A DNA stretch of 64,000 nucleotides from Undaria pinnatifida. Taxonomy: Eukaryota > Sar > Phaeophyceae > Laminariales > Alariaceae. A model generated the notes under the pieces. The model worked only from the letters and a program-made list of their open reading frames with translations, made no database searches and was not told the origin of the DNA. Within the stretch, counting starts at the first letter, position 1; each line of letters opens with the position of its first letter. Below, piece after piece: positions 22,601 to 33,357 of this stretch. A program made the position numbers and the translations under genes. The stretch spans positions 13,880,348-13,944,347 of the forward strand of contig JABAKD010000013.1 of NCBI GenBank assembly GCA_012845835.1. The letters run 5' to 3'.

Positions 22601-25600
22601 CGTCCCCGCTCCCCTTGACTCACACGCCGGCCAGCTTCTCCACAGCCTCCACGGCTCTTTCGAACCTCTCAGCAGACGTGCACGGCACGGCCATCTGCGC
22701 GTTGATCCCTTCCTTAGCCACGTACACGCGCCCTCGCACACCCAGCGGGGCCCACGCCAGCTGCTCAAGCCGAGGTTAACAGAGAGGACATTTCAAGCAG
22801 AATTCGGGGGGGGGGGGGGGGGGGGCGGGTATTTGCGAGCAAAAATGGCAAAAAAAGACAGTCCTGGCCCCATATTTTACGATGTGGCGAAGGACGTTTG
22901 GGAAGTCTGCACACGAAAACTAGCAACAAACTGCAGACGACGGCCACGTCCATCACATTCCGAAACCGTCGTCTCCCGACATGTTTGGTTGGGGGCGGCG
23001 GTGGGAACCGTCATTAAAACGATTACACACGCTCTTGCCCGAGCCATGTCATTTTTAGCAGATGCATGGCCCGAAAACCGACCGTGACGTAAAGCTCACG
23101 CAAACGGACATATCCGTCTCTTCGATAGCACCGTGCAGCGCGCAAGGCACTAGAGGTACCCATGAGTTTCTTCCGAGCCCGCAGTTGGCATCGCCACCTT
23201 ATCTCGATAACCCCCCCCCGCTCCTATGTTGGCATCACTGCGCTGTTGGTGCTGCGAACCTGAAGCATGTTGGCGAAGGCCTCTGGTTGGTCGATGTCAA
23301 CGAACCGATAAAAGCTAAGCATCTCCCACTCTTCCGCCTGTGATGGCTCGGGCACGTCCAGCAGCCATTCCGGCGCCTTCTCCTCCTCGTAGTGGGGGTG
23401 CTGTCAAAATCATGTAAACGGGCGAGTGAGAAAGGAAGCAAGGAAGCAAAGCAAACAAACAAGGGCGTCACCAACGCTTCCATGCCCCCCACGGTAATCT
23501 TCAGATCGACAATGCTCCGGACGGCCAAGAGCAGAAAAGTACTCGAACGTATTTCCACGAGCCACAAGTGATAAGCTCTTGCAAGAAAGAAAACAAGCTC
23601 GAGCATTCTTAAGGAGTAGAACCGTACCGCGGCGCGCGGTTTTTTTTTTTGCAGAGATTTCCTTTTGGGGATGAAAAGCGCACATCAATTTCCAATTTCC
23701 GCATTTCAACGGACTTGATATCATGACTGCCAACTGCCAGCACACAAAGCGGGCAAAGCATCCGCAAGACAACGTCAGTCAGTAGTCCCATGTAAAGCGT
23801 TCCCCTGCTGAAAAATGTACCCCGACGCTTCAGCCTTAGCAGTTTGTCTCCGAAAAAATGAGAGTGCAGTTCTAAACGGGGGCATGATAAGCTCACCACA
23901 TCTAGGAAAACGTTCAAGTCCAAGCCTTCCCCTTCTGCCCAGCTCAAGGCGGCACACACGTCGCCGTCGGATGTAACCATCGAACGTTCGGCGCCTTCTC
24001 CAAGGCTCGTCTTAACCTGCCACCAGCAAACCACAACACAACCACGAGCGCGTTGGGCATATCTAGGAAGGGGGGGCTGACTTTACACGCCCCCCCTTTT
24101 TAGCAGCAGGAAAACGCTGGCACAAGTCGAAAACCGGTACCACAGCAGTACTGCTATGCCGTACGTACTGGTAACAACGCAACCCCCCCCAGCACGTACT
24201 CATTAGTCTGCCGTCAGTGCCGGGGTGGCAGCGAAGGGCCAAAAAACTCCCAGGCGGGGTATTTCTCCCTTTTGGAAGCACAGAGGGAAAAAAATAGATT
24301 ACGATTACCTCACCGGCCACACGAAGAACCCCAGGTCGAAGGGGGAGGGGCCGCGGCACAAGTGAAACGGAAGGAAATGAGCGACACGCGCGCGGCACGA
24401 TGACAATATATTTTCTTTTGCACGCGCTTTCCACTAACAAGGGGTTGATAAAACCGCACATACCGATTTCTCACTAATAGGAGGTTGATAAAAACGCACT
24501 TGTCGCTTTCTTGGTCTCTCGACCTGGGTTCCACAAGGGAAAATAGGCGGAGAGGGGCAAAATACTGTCAGGTAAAGTAGGTGATGAGGAATACTCACGT
24601 ACAGGGCGATTGGGAAATCTCCCAGCGGAAAGGTTTCCTTGAGGAGTCGGTTGAGGGTGTCCAAGTGTCCTCCCGGAGGGTCCCTGCAGGTAACACGAGG
24701 AACGAGAGGGTGAGCGGTCGATTAGCGCACCGTCGGCACCGTCGAAAGCGGGGCGTCTCGCACGTCTTTTCGAGAGCATGAAAATGAAGGACGAAGGGCC
24801 AACAACACCACCAACAGCAACATTTCAACAGCAGTACGAGCGTCGGCAACAGTGGCACTACGAAAAAAACATTAACGACACGCACATCAACGCCAACTCC
24901 AACACCAACATCAGTTCGACCAACAACACCAACACCAACACCGACACAACCATCAACACCAACACCAACATCAGTACCAACAACACCAACACCAACACCG
25001 ACACAACCAACACCAACACCAACACCAACACCAACACCAACACCAACACCAACACCAACACCAACACCGGCAACAACGCCGACACCAACTCCAACACCAA
25101 ACACCAACACCACTCACTCGACACAAAACACCAACATTACCGAGCTTGTCCCCCGCTTTCGTTATACTTCTTATGGGAAACCTCGAAACACGCAACGCTT
25201 CCCCCGCCCAGCAAGACCGGAAACAGGAACTAAAAAACATCCGAGCACACAAGATATCAAGGCAGGTCAGGGTTGACGCGCTGACTACAGTAGGCCAAGC
25301 AACCGCAACAACACCAGCAACAATACAATCCACGCCCCCATGACCTTCACACCACATGTGCTAGGAGACCGGTCTATTACGGTGCACCAAGGTATCCTTG
25401 GCCTAAATCTACTCATTAATAGCCTTGGAGCTTCTGATACAAAGAGGGTAGCACTTTTTGGCCATAATTTTTTTTATCGACGGATTTTTTCAATTACGCT
25501 AACAAACCACCAGACAGTGAGTGCGGTGTTGATGTCTTACGTATTGCAGGAGTATTCGTGGGACACCTACCATAGGTCTTGCGATTGATCACCAATTTGC

Positions 25601-26726
25601 ACTTTATGATTGCACTTTATGTTATGGTCCATTTCAATGATTAAGGTGAGGTAGAGAGCTCTTCAAGTCAAGAGCTTAAAAAAAAAATGAAGGCGCACCG
25701 CTACCTTAGCGCGCGTCTTAGTGTAAGGGGGAGGTCAGTCAACGGGTCAAACCGCGGTCTCTTATCTGTAGCATACTTCCCCCCCCCACAAACAATAACG
25801 CCTTCAGGAACTCCCGCCCACTTACTTGGGAAGAAACACTCTCCCGCGCTTGTCCCTTCCGCTGAGGCGCAGCTTCGTCCTTAGTGCCGAAGAAGTGATT
25901 GCCTTCACCGTTGTGGTCTCCAAGACGTCGATCTGACGGATGCGCTCGAGGTTCCGTTGCACTCTGGCGTCGTCGTTGCTCAATACCTATGTACGGCGGC
26001 GTGTACGGTACGCGACAAAACTTTACCCCTCTACGACTGGACTGCACCTCGTGGTCGGGGGTATATCCTACGCGGAACTACATTTTACTGCTGCACCATC
26101 CTAACAGAGTTCTTGGATCGCGATGGCCGCAAAGTTGTTCTGGTATCTATCGTCGTCATCTGTTGTTTGTGGCAATGCTTCAGTTAGCCAGTTGAACGTA
26201 CGGCAGGCATGCATCCGCTACTTGCACCGTTGATGCGCTGTCACGTGCTCAGCAGCCAGAAGCCCATAAACAGAACACTCGAGACAGGCAGCCTAGAGGA
26301 GTCAGCAGTAAGAATCAATCTCGCTCCTGATCATTCCCCACTCCTCACTCGTCACTCGTCACTGGTACTACGTATGTACAGTGGTAAACTACTGCCGACT
26401 GTTGCACTGCTGCTGTGCGCCTGGTACATAGGTACCAGGTAGCTCACCTCTGGCGGGGGACTTCTGCCACTGCTTGCTGCAGAAGCCTCCAGCCTCGACA
26501 GCTCTGGTCTACGTCGGCAGCGTCTCCTTCTCTCCGGTCCACGGTAGTGCAAATCGCCTCCCATGGAAGGGGCGGTAGTAGTCGCTCGTCCATGGCGTGT
26601 TGGTGGTGCTACTCGGGTTGGGAGCGAAGGACCAAGCACGAAGGCTGTTGGCAGCAAAGGGTGCGTAGCGCAGCCAACAGCTAATGCTGCTGCAGTAGAT
26701 GCTGCAGCTGGAAAATACATGACCAT
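14852..26726 (-). CDS. PB1-like plus TrhO-type rhodanese (tRNA U34 hydroxylase family), plastid presequence, 13 exons
   Basis: Spliced minus-strand gene, 1917 nt, 638 aa. Exons: 26448-26726, 25826-25986, 25141-25197, 24599-24683, 23897-24016, 23260-23400, 22624-22760, 21836-21970, 21400-21489, 19385-19538, 17009-17122, 16511-16656, 14852-15149. All phases agree. Exon 1 encodes a hydrophobic leader, LPTAFVLG and a basic Ser/Thr-rich stretch, as in stramenopile plastid presequences. Residues ~130-235 resemble a PB1 domain, ending VTSDGDVCAAL...LNVFLDV. Residues ~255-365 are the TrhO N-terminal domain (SFYRFVDIDQPEAF; GRVYVAKEGINAQMAVP; ARHQIVADGL). Residues ~385-490 are the rhodanese domain, with catalytic Cys445 in YCTGGIRC. 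The Cys-rich tail has SCHQCGQPCSDHTNC and CASEYNACC. Bacterial TrhO hydroxylates U34 of certain tRNAs; a plastid role is inferred. Exons 6-13 are strong. Exons 1-5 rest on phase and splice sites and could include a separate gene. Confidence 0.75.
15303..15790. repeat. GGGGACAGGG minisatellite in last TrhO intron
   Basis: About 480 bp of short G-rich units (GGGGACAGGG, GGGACAGCGG, GGGACGGGG) with many runs of three or more G on the plus strand. The long Pro-rich minus-strand frames across it are products of this repeat. Confidence 0.9.
16670..16760. repeat. G-rich tract in TrhO intron 11
   Basis: Almost uninterrupted G with A and C, immediately upstream (in gene sense) of the exon 12 acceptor. 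On the transcribed strand it forms a C-rich tract, which may serve as an extended polypyrimidine tract. Confidence 0.8.
17286..17420. repeat. (ATC/AGC)n microsatellite
   Basis: Trinucleotide tract ATCATC and AGCAGC. It opens His, Ile and Ser frames on plus and a Met-rich frame on minus; none is a gene. It lies in a TrhO intron. Confidence 0.9.
18328..18412. repeat. 12-bp tandem repeat CTACTGTACTAG
   Basis: About seven head-to-tail copies with one C/T variant. The unit contains the palindrome CTAG. It lies in TrhO intron 10. Confidence 0.9.
19300..19372. repeat. CCCCGCC(C/A) tandem tract
   Basis: Short C-rich units (CCCCGCCCCAC and similar), about 13 bp downstream of the exon 10 donor in gene sense, reading G-rich on the coding strand. 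Confidence 0.85.
19383..19384 (-). other. GC 5' splice site (GC-AG intron) in the TrhO gene
   Basis: Exon 10 ends in GTTAAG and is followed by GCAAGC, not GT. The reading frame ends at the Lys of the conserved CTGGIRCVK and resumes at 17122 with IAAYLEQEMGF after a CAG acceptor. The AAG|GCAAG context is the known strong context for rare GC-AG introns. Confidence 0.7.
19655..19730. repeat. Poly-G tracts in TrhO intron 9
   Basis: Two long G runs separated by TAACAAAGGAGA. They produce false Gly-rich (plus) and Pro-rich (minus) frames. Confidence 0.9.
20282..20655 (-). pseudogene. LINE reverse transcriptase C-terminal fragment
   Basis: The minus strand reads LKLRFRVGDLDLPGRRK..., then MCPCGTAIECRTPI, CEIYKEERDELEEM and KNAILGDRRWPQTAKQ. 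A Cys-x-Cys plus C-terminal Cys arrangement followed by an acidic helix and a W-P motif is the usual tail of non-LTR reverse transcriptases, and I associate this wording with brown-algal LINE copies. It has no catalytic domain upstream and lies inside TrhO intron 9, so it is a truncated dead copy. The long plus-strand frame over the same bases is its shadow. Confidence 0.6.
22109..22322. repeat. 107-bp direct duplication
   Basis: GAGAACGTGTGCGAGCTGCA at 22109 and again at 22216 start two ~107-bp copies with a few differences. A degenerate ~65-bp tandem (TAATATAGTCAAGTCAAAA type) continues at 22370-22570. All lie in TrhO intron 7. Confidence 0.85.
24895..25100. repeat. CCAACA/ACCAAC minisatellite in TrhO intron 3
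   Basis: Six-base units (AACACC, with GACACA and ATCAGT variants) give an Asn-Thr plus frame and Val/Leu-rich minus frames. It lies between exons 3 and 4 of the TrhO gene. Confidence 0.9.
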
Positions 26727-27563
26727 CTATCTGCTCGAATCGCTCAAAAACGATAAACACCTGGGTTTAGCACGCCCTCGTGAGTATATAGCTCCACCTG
26801 AAGTCCTATAGATCTGGATGACAACGCCGATGTTGGCTCAGCACGCCCATACGCAGAGCTGTGGCCGTTCGGAGGCGCTCCGGGGCATCGGAGATCATGT
26901 CAGAAGTGCAACCCCGTTGGAAAAACGCCATCAACAATTTTGGTACACCCACGAAAAACAAAGTTTCGCCGAAACCGAACAATTTGCACAACGGAAAAGT
27001 ACTGGACGAGTCCCACGCCCCCCCCCGCCCCCCCCGGCTCTCCGGTTTGCCGAGCTTCGGAAATCGTCAGCTTTTCGTGTTGTCACATATTATAGCTAAC
27101 ATCCCTACCAAGACAGCCCTGCTCTGTGCTGACGTGCTGACTGCGGCATCGATAGATGATGGCGTCTTTTACAAATATGCCTAGTATCTATCCTTAATGA
27201 GGACAAAATACTCGTATTATTATAGAACACGCGCGCCGAACGACCTTCTGTAAAATTTGTGAAGGTGTGTACAGTATTAACAACCAAAGGTTTAATTCAC
27301 AAACATTCAATCGGTCGTACTCACAGCTGACTTTTTTCAATTTATATAGAAACACCATACATACCTGGTATAATAAAAATGAAACACAGATAGATCTAAG
27401 AATGTACCACGCAGCTTGCAAAGTTGAGTTTCAATCATTCAATCGGTCGTACTCACAGCTGACGTTTTTCAATTATTTGTAAAAACATGCGTACCCAATA
27501 TGGGCACTATATCCTTAATGAGCACACACAACCCGTAATACGCGCGATCGAAGTATCACACAC

Positions 27564-27608
27564 AGCTTGCAAAGATGAGTTTCGACAAAATCTTCGATCT
27601 CACAGCTG
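27564..27608 (+). repeat. Dispersed SFDKIF repeat, well conserved copy
   Basis: It carries the core AGCTTGCAAAGATGAG, the frame MSFDKIFDLTAE and an upstream CCGTAATACGCGCGATCG-type block, then an A/T-rich stretch. An ATAATAAC/GTTATTAT pair at about 27628 and 27703 frames the A/T-rich part. Confidence 0.8.
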
Positions 27609-28687
27609 AGTGCATTTTTATTTTTATAATAACATGGGCACATATAACTACAAATAAATACAAAAACATGCTGGCATGCCGCCTGTTTTGGTTCCTGTTG
27701 TTATTATAAGGCTTAATAATTAGTTTGGGTAAGCTATTGGTTAACCTTTTGCAAGCGGTCAAACAGACTAATACCCCACTAATTCCTTAACAAGTGGCGT
27801 CCTTTGGATCGTGGGTTCGAGTTCCACATCCACCACAATAAACTTTTCAGACTTTCCCCATGTCGAACTTGAAAAATACTCTCCTCCCCGGTATCCCCAC
27901 GAAATGAAACCGCTTGGATATTGACAGGTCCTGCCGCCCGTATATCCGGCCGACCTCGTATCCCGCCGTTTCAGGGGGGGGAAAGTGTTATAAGGCTTAA
28001 TCTGGGTAAGATATTGGTTAACTTTTTGCAAGTGGTCAAACGGAGACTAATTTCTTACTACAAAAGAATAGGACCCCTCCCATTGAGAAAAAACTCACCT
28101 ACATCGTATATTATTACAAGAGTACCAACAACGAAGCTTGCAAATATGAGTATTGATCCGGAATACGTCGAACTCACGGCTGATGTCCTTGAAATGTTTT
28201 TATAAAATGCCCCACGAGTCCTTAACACTCCCCTCTCCTCGTCGGTCGGGGTAGGTACATGGAGCATTTAGATGGTGTGGCGAAACGCCCCACCCACCAA
28301 AAAAAAGCACACGCACAGGCATATACCACTTACTACAGAGTAGTGGAGAAAAAGTATTTACTTCGTAAAATAGTCAACGCACACAGTACACGTACATTAA
28401 TTATGGTCCCATTTATGTAGTAGTATCTTCCGCCAAATATTATCCTCGCGCAATACTCTCCCCCTCCCTCCCAGTAAGTAGTAACTCAGATCCGGGGTCA
28501 CATAGCGGGCCCTCCTCCCCCTTTGCCACTACGATACGTGCCTTCAATTTTATCGCGGGCATAATTAAGCGTTTTCTTCTCTCATCGACTCGCGTCGCGA
28601 ATTGTATCCACTCTCCACGCTGCCACGTAGTAGGCGATCTCAGCAGCAACTATTTTTCTCTCTTTGAATTCTTGCAAATGAAGTCAA

Positions 28688-28775
28688 ATCTCACCCACGG
28701 TGGGAATCGAACTCAAGGGCCAACGCTACGAGTAGTAGTGTTCGAGGGCAACCACTACAAGACCACCGGGCGGGG
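28688..28775 (-). repeat. Possible tRNA-derived SINE
   Basis: On the minus strand a B-box-like GAGTTCGATTCCCACC lies about 50 bp after an A-box-like TGGTCTTGTAGTGGTT. I could not fold a convincing four-arm tRNA, so a SINE head or degenerate tRNA is more likely than a working tRNA gene. A similar GTGGGTTCGAGTTCCAC stands at about 27807-27823 on plus. Confidence 0.3.
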
Positions 28776-28893
28776 GCGACCGGCTCAGTGCGCATGTTAA
28801 TGTGCAACAATTTTCGTCGTATATTGCTGCCTGTTAGTGAGTTATTAGCGGGAATACCTATTATATAAATACGAGTATTGCCCCGCAACGAAG

Positions 28894-29640
28894 TCATTCG
28901 GGATCGGGAGATACCGCCTTCCTAAGGGCGAGGCCTGTAGACTCAGCTAGAACCATCCCTGCATCAGAGTTCGTGACTGCGGGGAAGATATGTCTGGGGA
29001 TAGAGGAATTCCTGGCGGCGAGGTGCCCATGCTGCGGTGAAGCGGAGGTTAATACGTGGCATGCACGATTGTGCCACCGATCGGGCGCGCAAGTGAACCA
29101 GCACCAACCCCTTGTGCACGCGCTCTCCCGCACCCTTGAGAGCATGTCCATCCGCCACCAGGTGGAAAGCGGAGCCCCGTTCCACGCAGGCAGGGATTTG
29201 CGAATGGACATCGTGATTGAGGCTGGTGGACTAAGAGATGCCACGGCATCGGAGTATCGCGACAAGCCGGTACTCCTCGATGTCATGCATGCGGACCCAC
29301 AAGCACGGGTCCACATGCGGGCAGGAAGCGCGGATCGAAACGGATCAGCGGCTTCCACTTCCGAGGCGCGCAAGCGCAACCACTACGCTCGTCCGGGACA
29401 GGTGTCCGTCGACGAACGCAGCTACAAACTCGCCACCCTCGCGGTGGAAAACATTGGGCGCCTCGGTAAAGAAGGCAGCGACCTGATCGATCAGGTGGCG
29501 GCAAGCATCGTTGGAGGGACGGACGCATCGTCTCTAGCGCGGAAAGGCGTGTGCAAGGAGCGACTATTCCAAATCATCTCTGTGACCACTTAGGTCGCGA
29601 TTTCGCGCAGAGTTAATCGATGTAGGCCATCTCTCGGGGA
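28894..29640 (+). pseudogene. Retroelement C-terminal region with zinc motif and PD-(D/E)XK-like nuclease
   Basis: One open frame from about 28894 to a TAG at 29590-29592; the same frame continues after the TAG with VAISRRV, as in related proteins I recall, so the stop is probably a mutation. It shows CPCC...H...C (residues of a CCHC-type zinc site, ARCPCCGEAEVNTWHARLCH), then HQPLVHALSR, and RMDIVIEAGG...KPVLLDVMHADPQA, which resembles a restriction-like nuclease core (D...x-D-V). Such tails are found at the C-terminus of stramenopile reverse-transcriptase ORFs. No reverse transcriptase lies upstream, so this is a 5'-truncated copy. The minus-strand frame over 28894-29379 is its shadow. Confidence 0.55.
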
Positions 29641-29869
29641 TCGTCAGGCCGCGAGGGGAAGGGAGGAAGAATCGGGAGGACTACGGCCACACTCACTGGC
29701 CTGGAGTGGCAATGTTGATGGCGATTAAGGTAGACTCTCAGCTAAAACATATAGTCTACAGGGAAAGGAAATACTCCGGAGTAGTAGATAAAAGGAGAAG
29801 ATGTGAGGGAAGGAAATGGGCAAATGGTTGGCGGAAGATACCACTGCATTGTGGTGCGATCATTCGACT

Positions 29870-30680
29870 TCATATATTCCCCACCACCCGCACCATCGCC
29901 TAGACCTAGCACCACACGTATAACAAACCCCTCACCTAAAACCCTTCCTCCCCCCCCCCCCCGCCCCCCGCCCCCACCCCCCACCTCCCCAACCCCCCCC
30001 AGCCCATCCCATCCCCACCCCCTTGAACACTCCGCCCTCTCTCTACTCACTGATTGTACGACTTACCCCAGGATTTGCATGATAAACTGATGCATTCTTT
30101 CCAAAACCGTCACATTTATCCCCTCAAAATAATGTATAGTTTCCACGCACAGATTGAGCTGCCCCACACGCCCCACCCCCGCCCCAACCCCCCCCCCCAT
30201 GATAAACTGGTGCATTTTTTTTTTTTTTTTCTCCAAAACCGTCAGATTTATCCCCTTAAAGGATTTATAGCTTACAGGCACAAATTGCCCGCCCGTCCGC
30301 CCCCCCCCCTTCCCCCCCCCCCCCCCCCCCCCCCCCTCCAACCCCGCTCGCTTTTGATCAAAACCAGGCCCCCACGTCCTTCAAAACTCCGCCCCCCCCC
30401 TCACCGGTTATTCGACGTACAGGATTCACTTGATAAAAGGATACATTTCCCTCCACAGCTGTCAGATTTTGTCCCCCTCAGAAACGGGTTTTATAGTTTC
30501 CGCGCACAGACTGACTAACATCACCCTGTTGACCCTGATAGCTACACACTGTAGTTGTAAGGGGAGTCGCCGACCTATATCCTTAATGAGGATACACAAC
30601 TCGTAATACGCGCGATCGGAGTATCACACACAGCTTGCGAAGATGAGTTTCGACGAAATCTTCAATCTCACAGCTGGAGC
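29870..30680 (+). repeat. Long copy of the SFDKIF terminal region (~0.8 kb)
   Basis: It matches 50630-51160 in order: CATCGCCTAGACCTAGCACC, poly-C tracts, repeated GATAAACTGATGCATT/CAGATTT(T)(G/A)TCCCC/TTTATAGTTTCC blocks, CATCACCCTGTTGACCCTGATAGC, TATATCCTTAATGAGGA, and the core with MSFDKIF (diverged to MSFDEIFNLTAG). It then runs into an A/T-rich end at about 30700. No Gag frame follows, so it looks like a solo terminal region. Confidence 0.75.
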
Positions 30681-30699
30681 GTATTTTCATTTTTTATAA

Positions 30700-33357
30700 T
30701 ATTAGGTACAATTGTACTACTTGCTGCTTTATGGAAGGATATTCGATTTACATCGGAACGGCATCTACGCTATATTGTCGGAGGGCAAAGATAATAACAA
30801 TATTAAAAGTTCCTGTTACAGATAGATGGCGATCTTTACTTTTGTGGTATTGCTTTGCAGTGGTTGCTTTCTCTTCTCCGAGGCTAAAATTTAAATATGG
30901 TTCCTGTTTATTCAGCCCTCGGCAGTACTCTGCCGCATTCACGGCCACGGTCGGCCCCGATTGGCCTACCACGTACTACTACTGTAGACGCATCCAACCG
31001 CTCCGTCATCACGTGGGTCAGTCTGCCGCGTGGTGAATTCCCCTTAGCCTTGTAACTTTTGTTTGTATTTTTTTGTATTTCTCGTTTTGCGTGTATTATT
31101 ATTACGTTTAGTTCTGATAATATAGTAACAACGTTGTTGCTCTCCTTCGAGGAGATGGGCGCTGTGTTTGCGGGGGAGGCATGGTGGGTAACCAACGCGG
31201 CCCACGTTTTTGCTGGACGCACCACCTGTCGATTAACCTTGCTTTGTTGCTTGCTATACCGCGTGACACTAGGGCTCGAAGTACTCGCAACACAACAACG
31301 ATGCATTCGATGGGCATGTAAGAACAGGTACTCATCGTAGCCTTCTTGTGGTATGAGTTCGGCTTATTCGCTGAAATGGCAACGCTGCTCAATTAGGTGC
31401 AAAACAATTACAACACAAGAAGAAAACAATTACAACAGAAGAAATGAGCCATCAAAATTCCATTTTCGGATTGCGCCTCGACTGTCATCGTGCCGTATAA
31501 CGTCGTTGTTGTGTTGTTCTCGCATTAACTCGCATAATGAAGTCCGTGGTCACAGGACGTGGTGCGACGTGACATGCCAGAGCATATCATGATAAACTAA
31601 ATTATGACAAGTCAGCCATTAATAGCTGCTCGCAACCCCGCTCTTGAATAATACACGATTAGCCGTGTCACCGGAGACTCACAACAGTGAAAAAAATCGT
31701 TCAAGGGTTCATTATTATGTACCTGGTAATATTTACAACGACAGCAGCACTCCGCGAGTCCTCACCGGCAATATTATACTACTAATAGTGTGCGAACACA
31801 AATAAGGGAGGGCCATCCAGGGGGGGTACCTGCAAAAAACGTTACTACGTACCACTCTCGAAGTCGCCTCGTTAGAGAAGGTACGTCATCCCTCGACTAT
31901 GATACCAAGATAACTCATTCGGCTGCAGCTCTCTGCGGCTATGTTTTTGCACCAGGGCACAGCAAAACTGTCCCCCCTCTCCTCTCCAGGTGACACTCTT
32001 GTAGTCGTCCTTTTCTGAACCTCCGGGAATTCAAACTTCCACTAAATAGTAGAAGCATGCGATCAGCGGACAAGGCAGATTGCTGGCACAAATCTTCTAC
32101 CATATTTCCAGCGAGGTTCGCGGTGTGTCTCCACGGAGCAGGGGGTAACCACGTCGGGCATAAAAAAAAACTGAGTGGCATTTGCGACTTGCCCTCCTGC
32201 GAGTCCCGCACCGCAGTCGACCTAAAACAAAGAACCCTTGCAGCGGCTACCACGACGACCGCCTAGCCTGCATGAACACATCTATTGACGCAGACCCTTT
32301 TCGACAACAGCGCGCGGAGGGGGGGGGGGGGGGGTTCTACAAAGAGGCGATTCGACTCTTACCTTCAAAGCACGCCTTCAATAAACGACGATTTCATTTG
32401 ATCACCAAAACACGCTTTGTTACCACGACGATTCCATGCTACCTCCAAATACGCCTTCAAAACACGCGTGTAACAATTTGGCGAAAAATGCGCCATTTCG
32501 GGTAGTCCATCATCGCGGCCAATCACCGCGGTCACGCTAACTACGAGAAAATATTTCCTAACTAATTCCAAGTAGCTAGTTTATCGCACAAGCACGACGG
32601 CGCAGTTCTAGAGCAGCGGGGAGGGGGCGTGGCAGGCTTCCCAACTGGCTCCCCGTCATTTCGCCCCCGCCTCGAACAGCCCGACGCAGACAAATCGCAC
32701 CCCAGCCGCAAAGCCGTGTAGGCGACCACCCCGTTTGATGTTTGATAGCGGAATCATCGCTACGGGTTTAAAGCAACCCCCAAACAAAAAAAAAGGCCAC
32801 GGGTCGAGAACAACCCCAAGAGGAAAATATAAGCTGAAATAACAACACAAGGGCTAAAATAACCTCCACGAGATTCAACGAAAAAACGATCGGATCAGAA
32901 GACCGTGGAAGCCAATGGGAGCGGTGTGATAAACTCGGCGTGATCTGCCCTCAAGCTAAATGCACCCCTCGGTTTTGCGGGCCAGCCCCCCCAAATCAGA
33001 ATCGGGGGTATCTGTACGCTAGGCGTGGTTAGGCCTCAACCTCAATCTGCTCCTAAACCCCTTACGAACTGCACCCACAAGTTTTGGGACAGACAAGCCA
33101 TACATTAGTGTGGAATTTTTGCAAATGTGAAAGGGCTAAAGTTGTGGGCGATAACGGGTCGACCTGATTCTGCCCGTTTTGGCCCATGTGATACGCTCAG
33201 CGGAATCAGCCGTCAGTCTGAACCTGCGCCTCAAACCTTGAAATACTAGAACCAACCCCGCCACAAATCCCAAGGTGTTTTGTCGAAAAAAAAGAGGCTT
33301 CATGTTGCGAGTGATGAGGCGGCAGTCTGAATCTGACCTACGGTATGGCCCGCGTCA
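30700..33357. other. Gene-poor stretch downstream of the HCF164-like gene
   Basis: No coding exon was recognised. It contains a poly-G run at 32320-32333 and scattered AT-rich repeats. Its right end lies just beyond the thioredoxin stop codon. Confidence 0.45.

Larger units (their letters stand above)
26727..28890. repeat. Intergenic repeat cluster
   Basis: It holds several SFDKIF repeat copies (27300-27330 partial, 27415-27462, 27564-27608, 28133-28185). It also has two copies of a TTGGGTAAG(C/A)TATTGGTTAAC-type repeat (27723-27789, 27998-28050; third copy at 42076-42152) and tRNA-like elements near 27800 and 28700. No gene was recognised. Confidence 0.6.

Noticed and set aside
24595-25357. 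Val/Gly/Leu/Cys-rich minus and Asn-Thr-rich plus ORFs
   Set aside because: All arise from the AACACC minisatellite. The real exons here are only 25141-25197 and 24599-24683.
28894-29379. 161-codon minus-strand ORF
   Set aside because: It is a shadow of the plus-strand nuclease-like frame, which has the family motifs.
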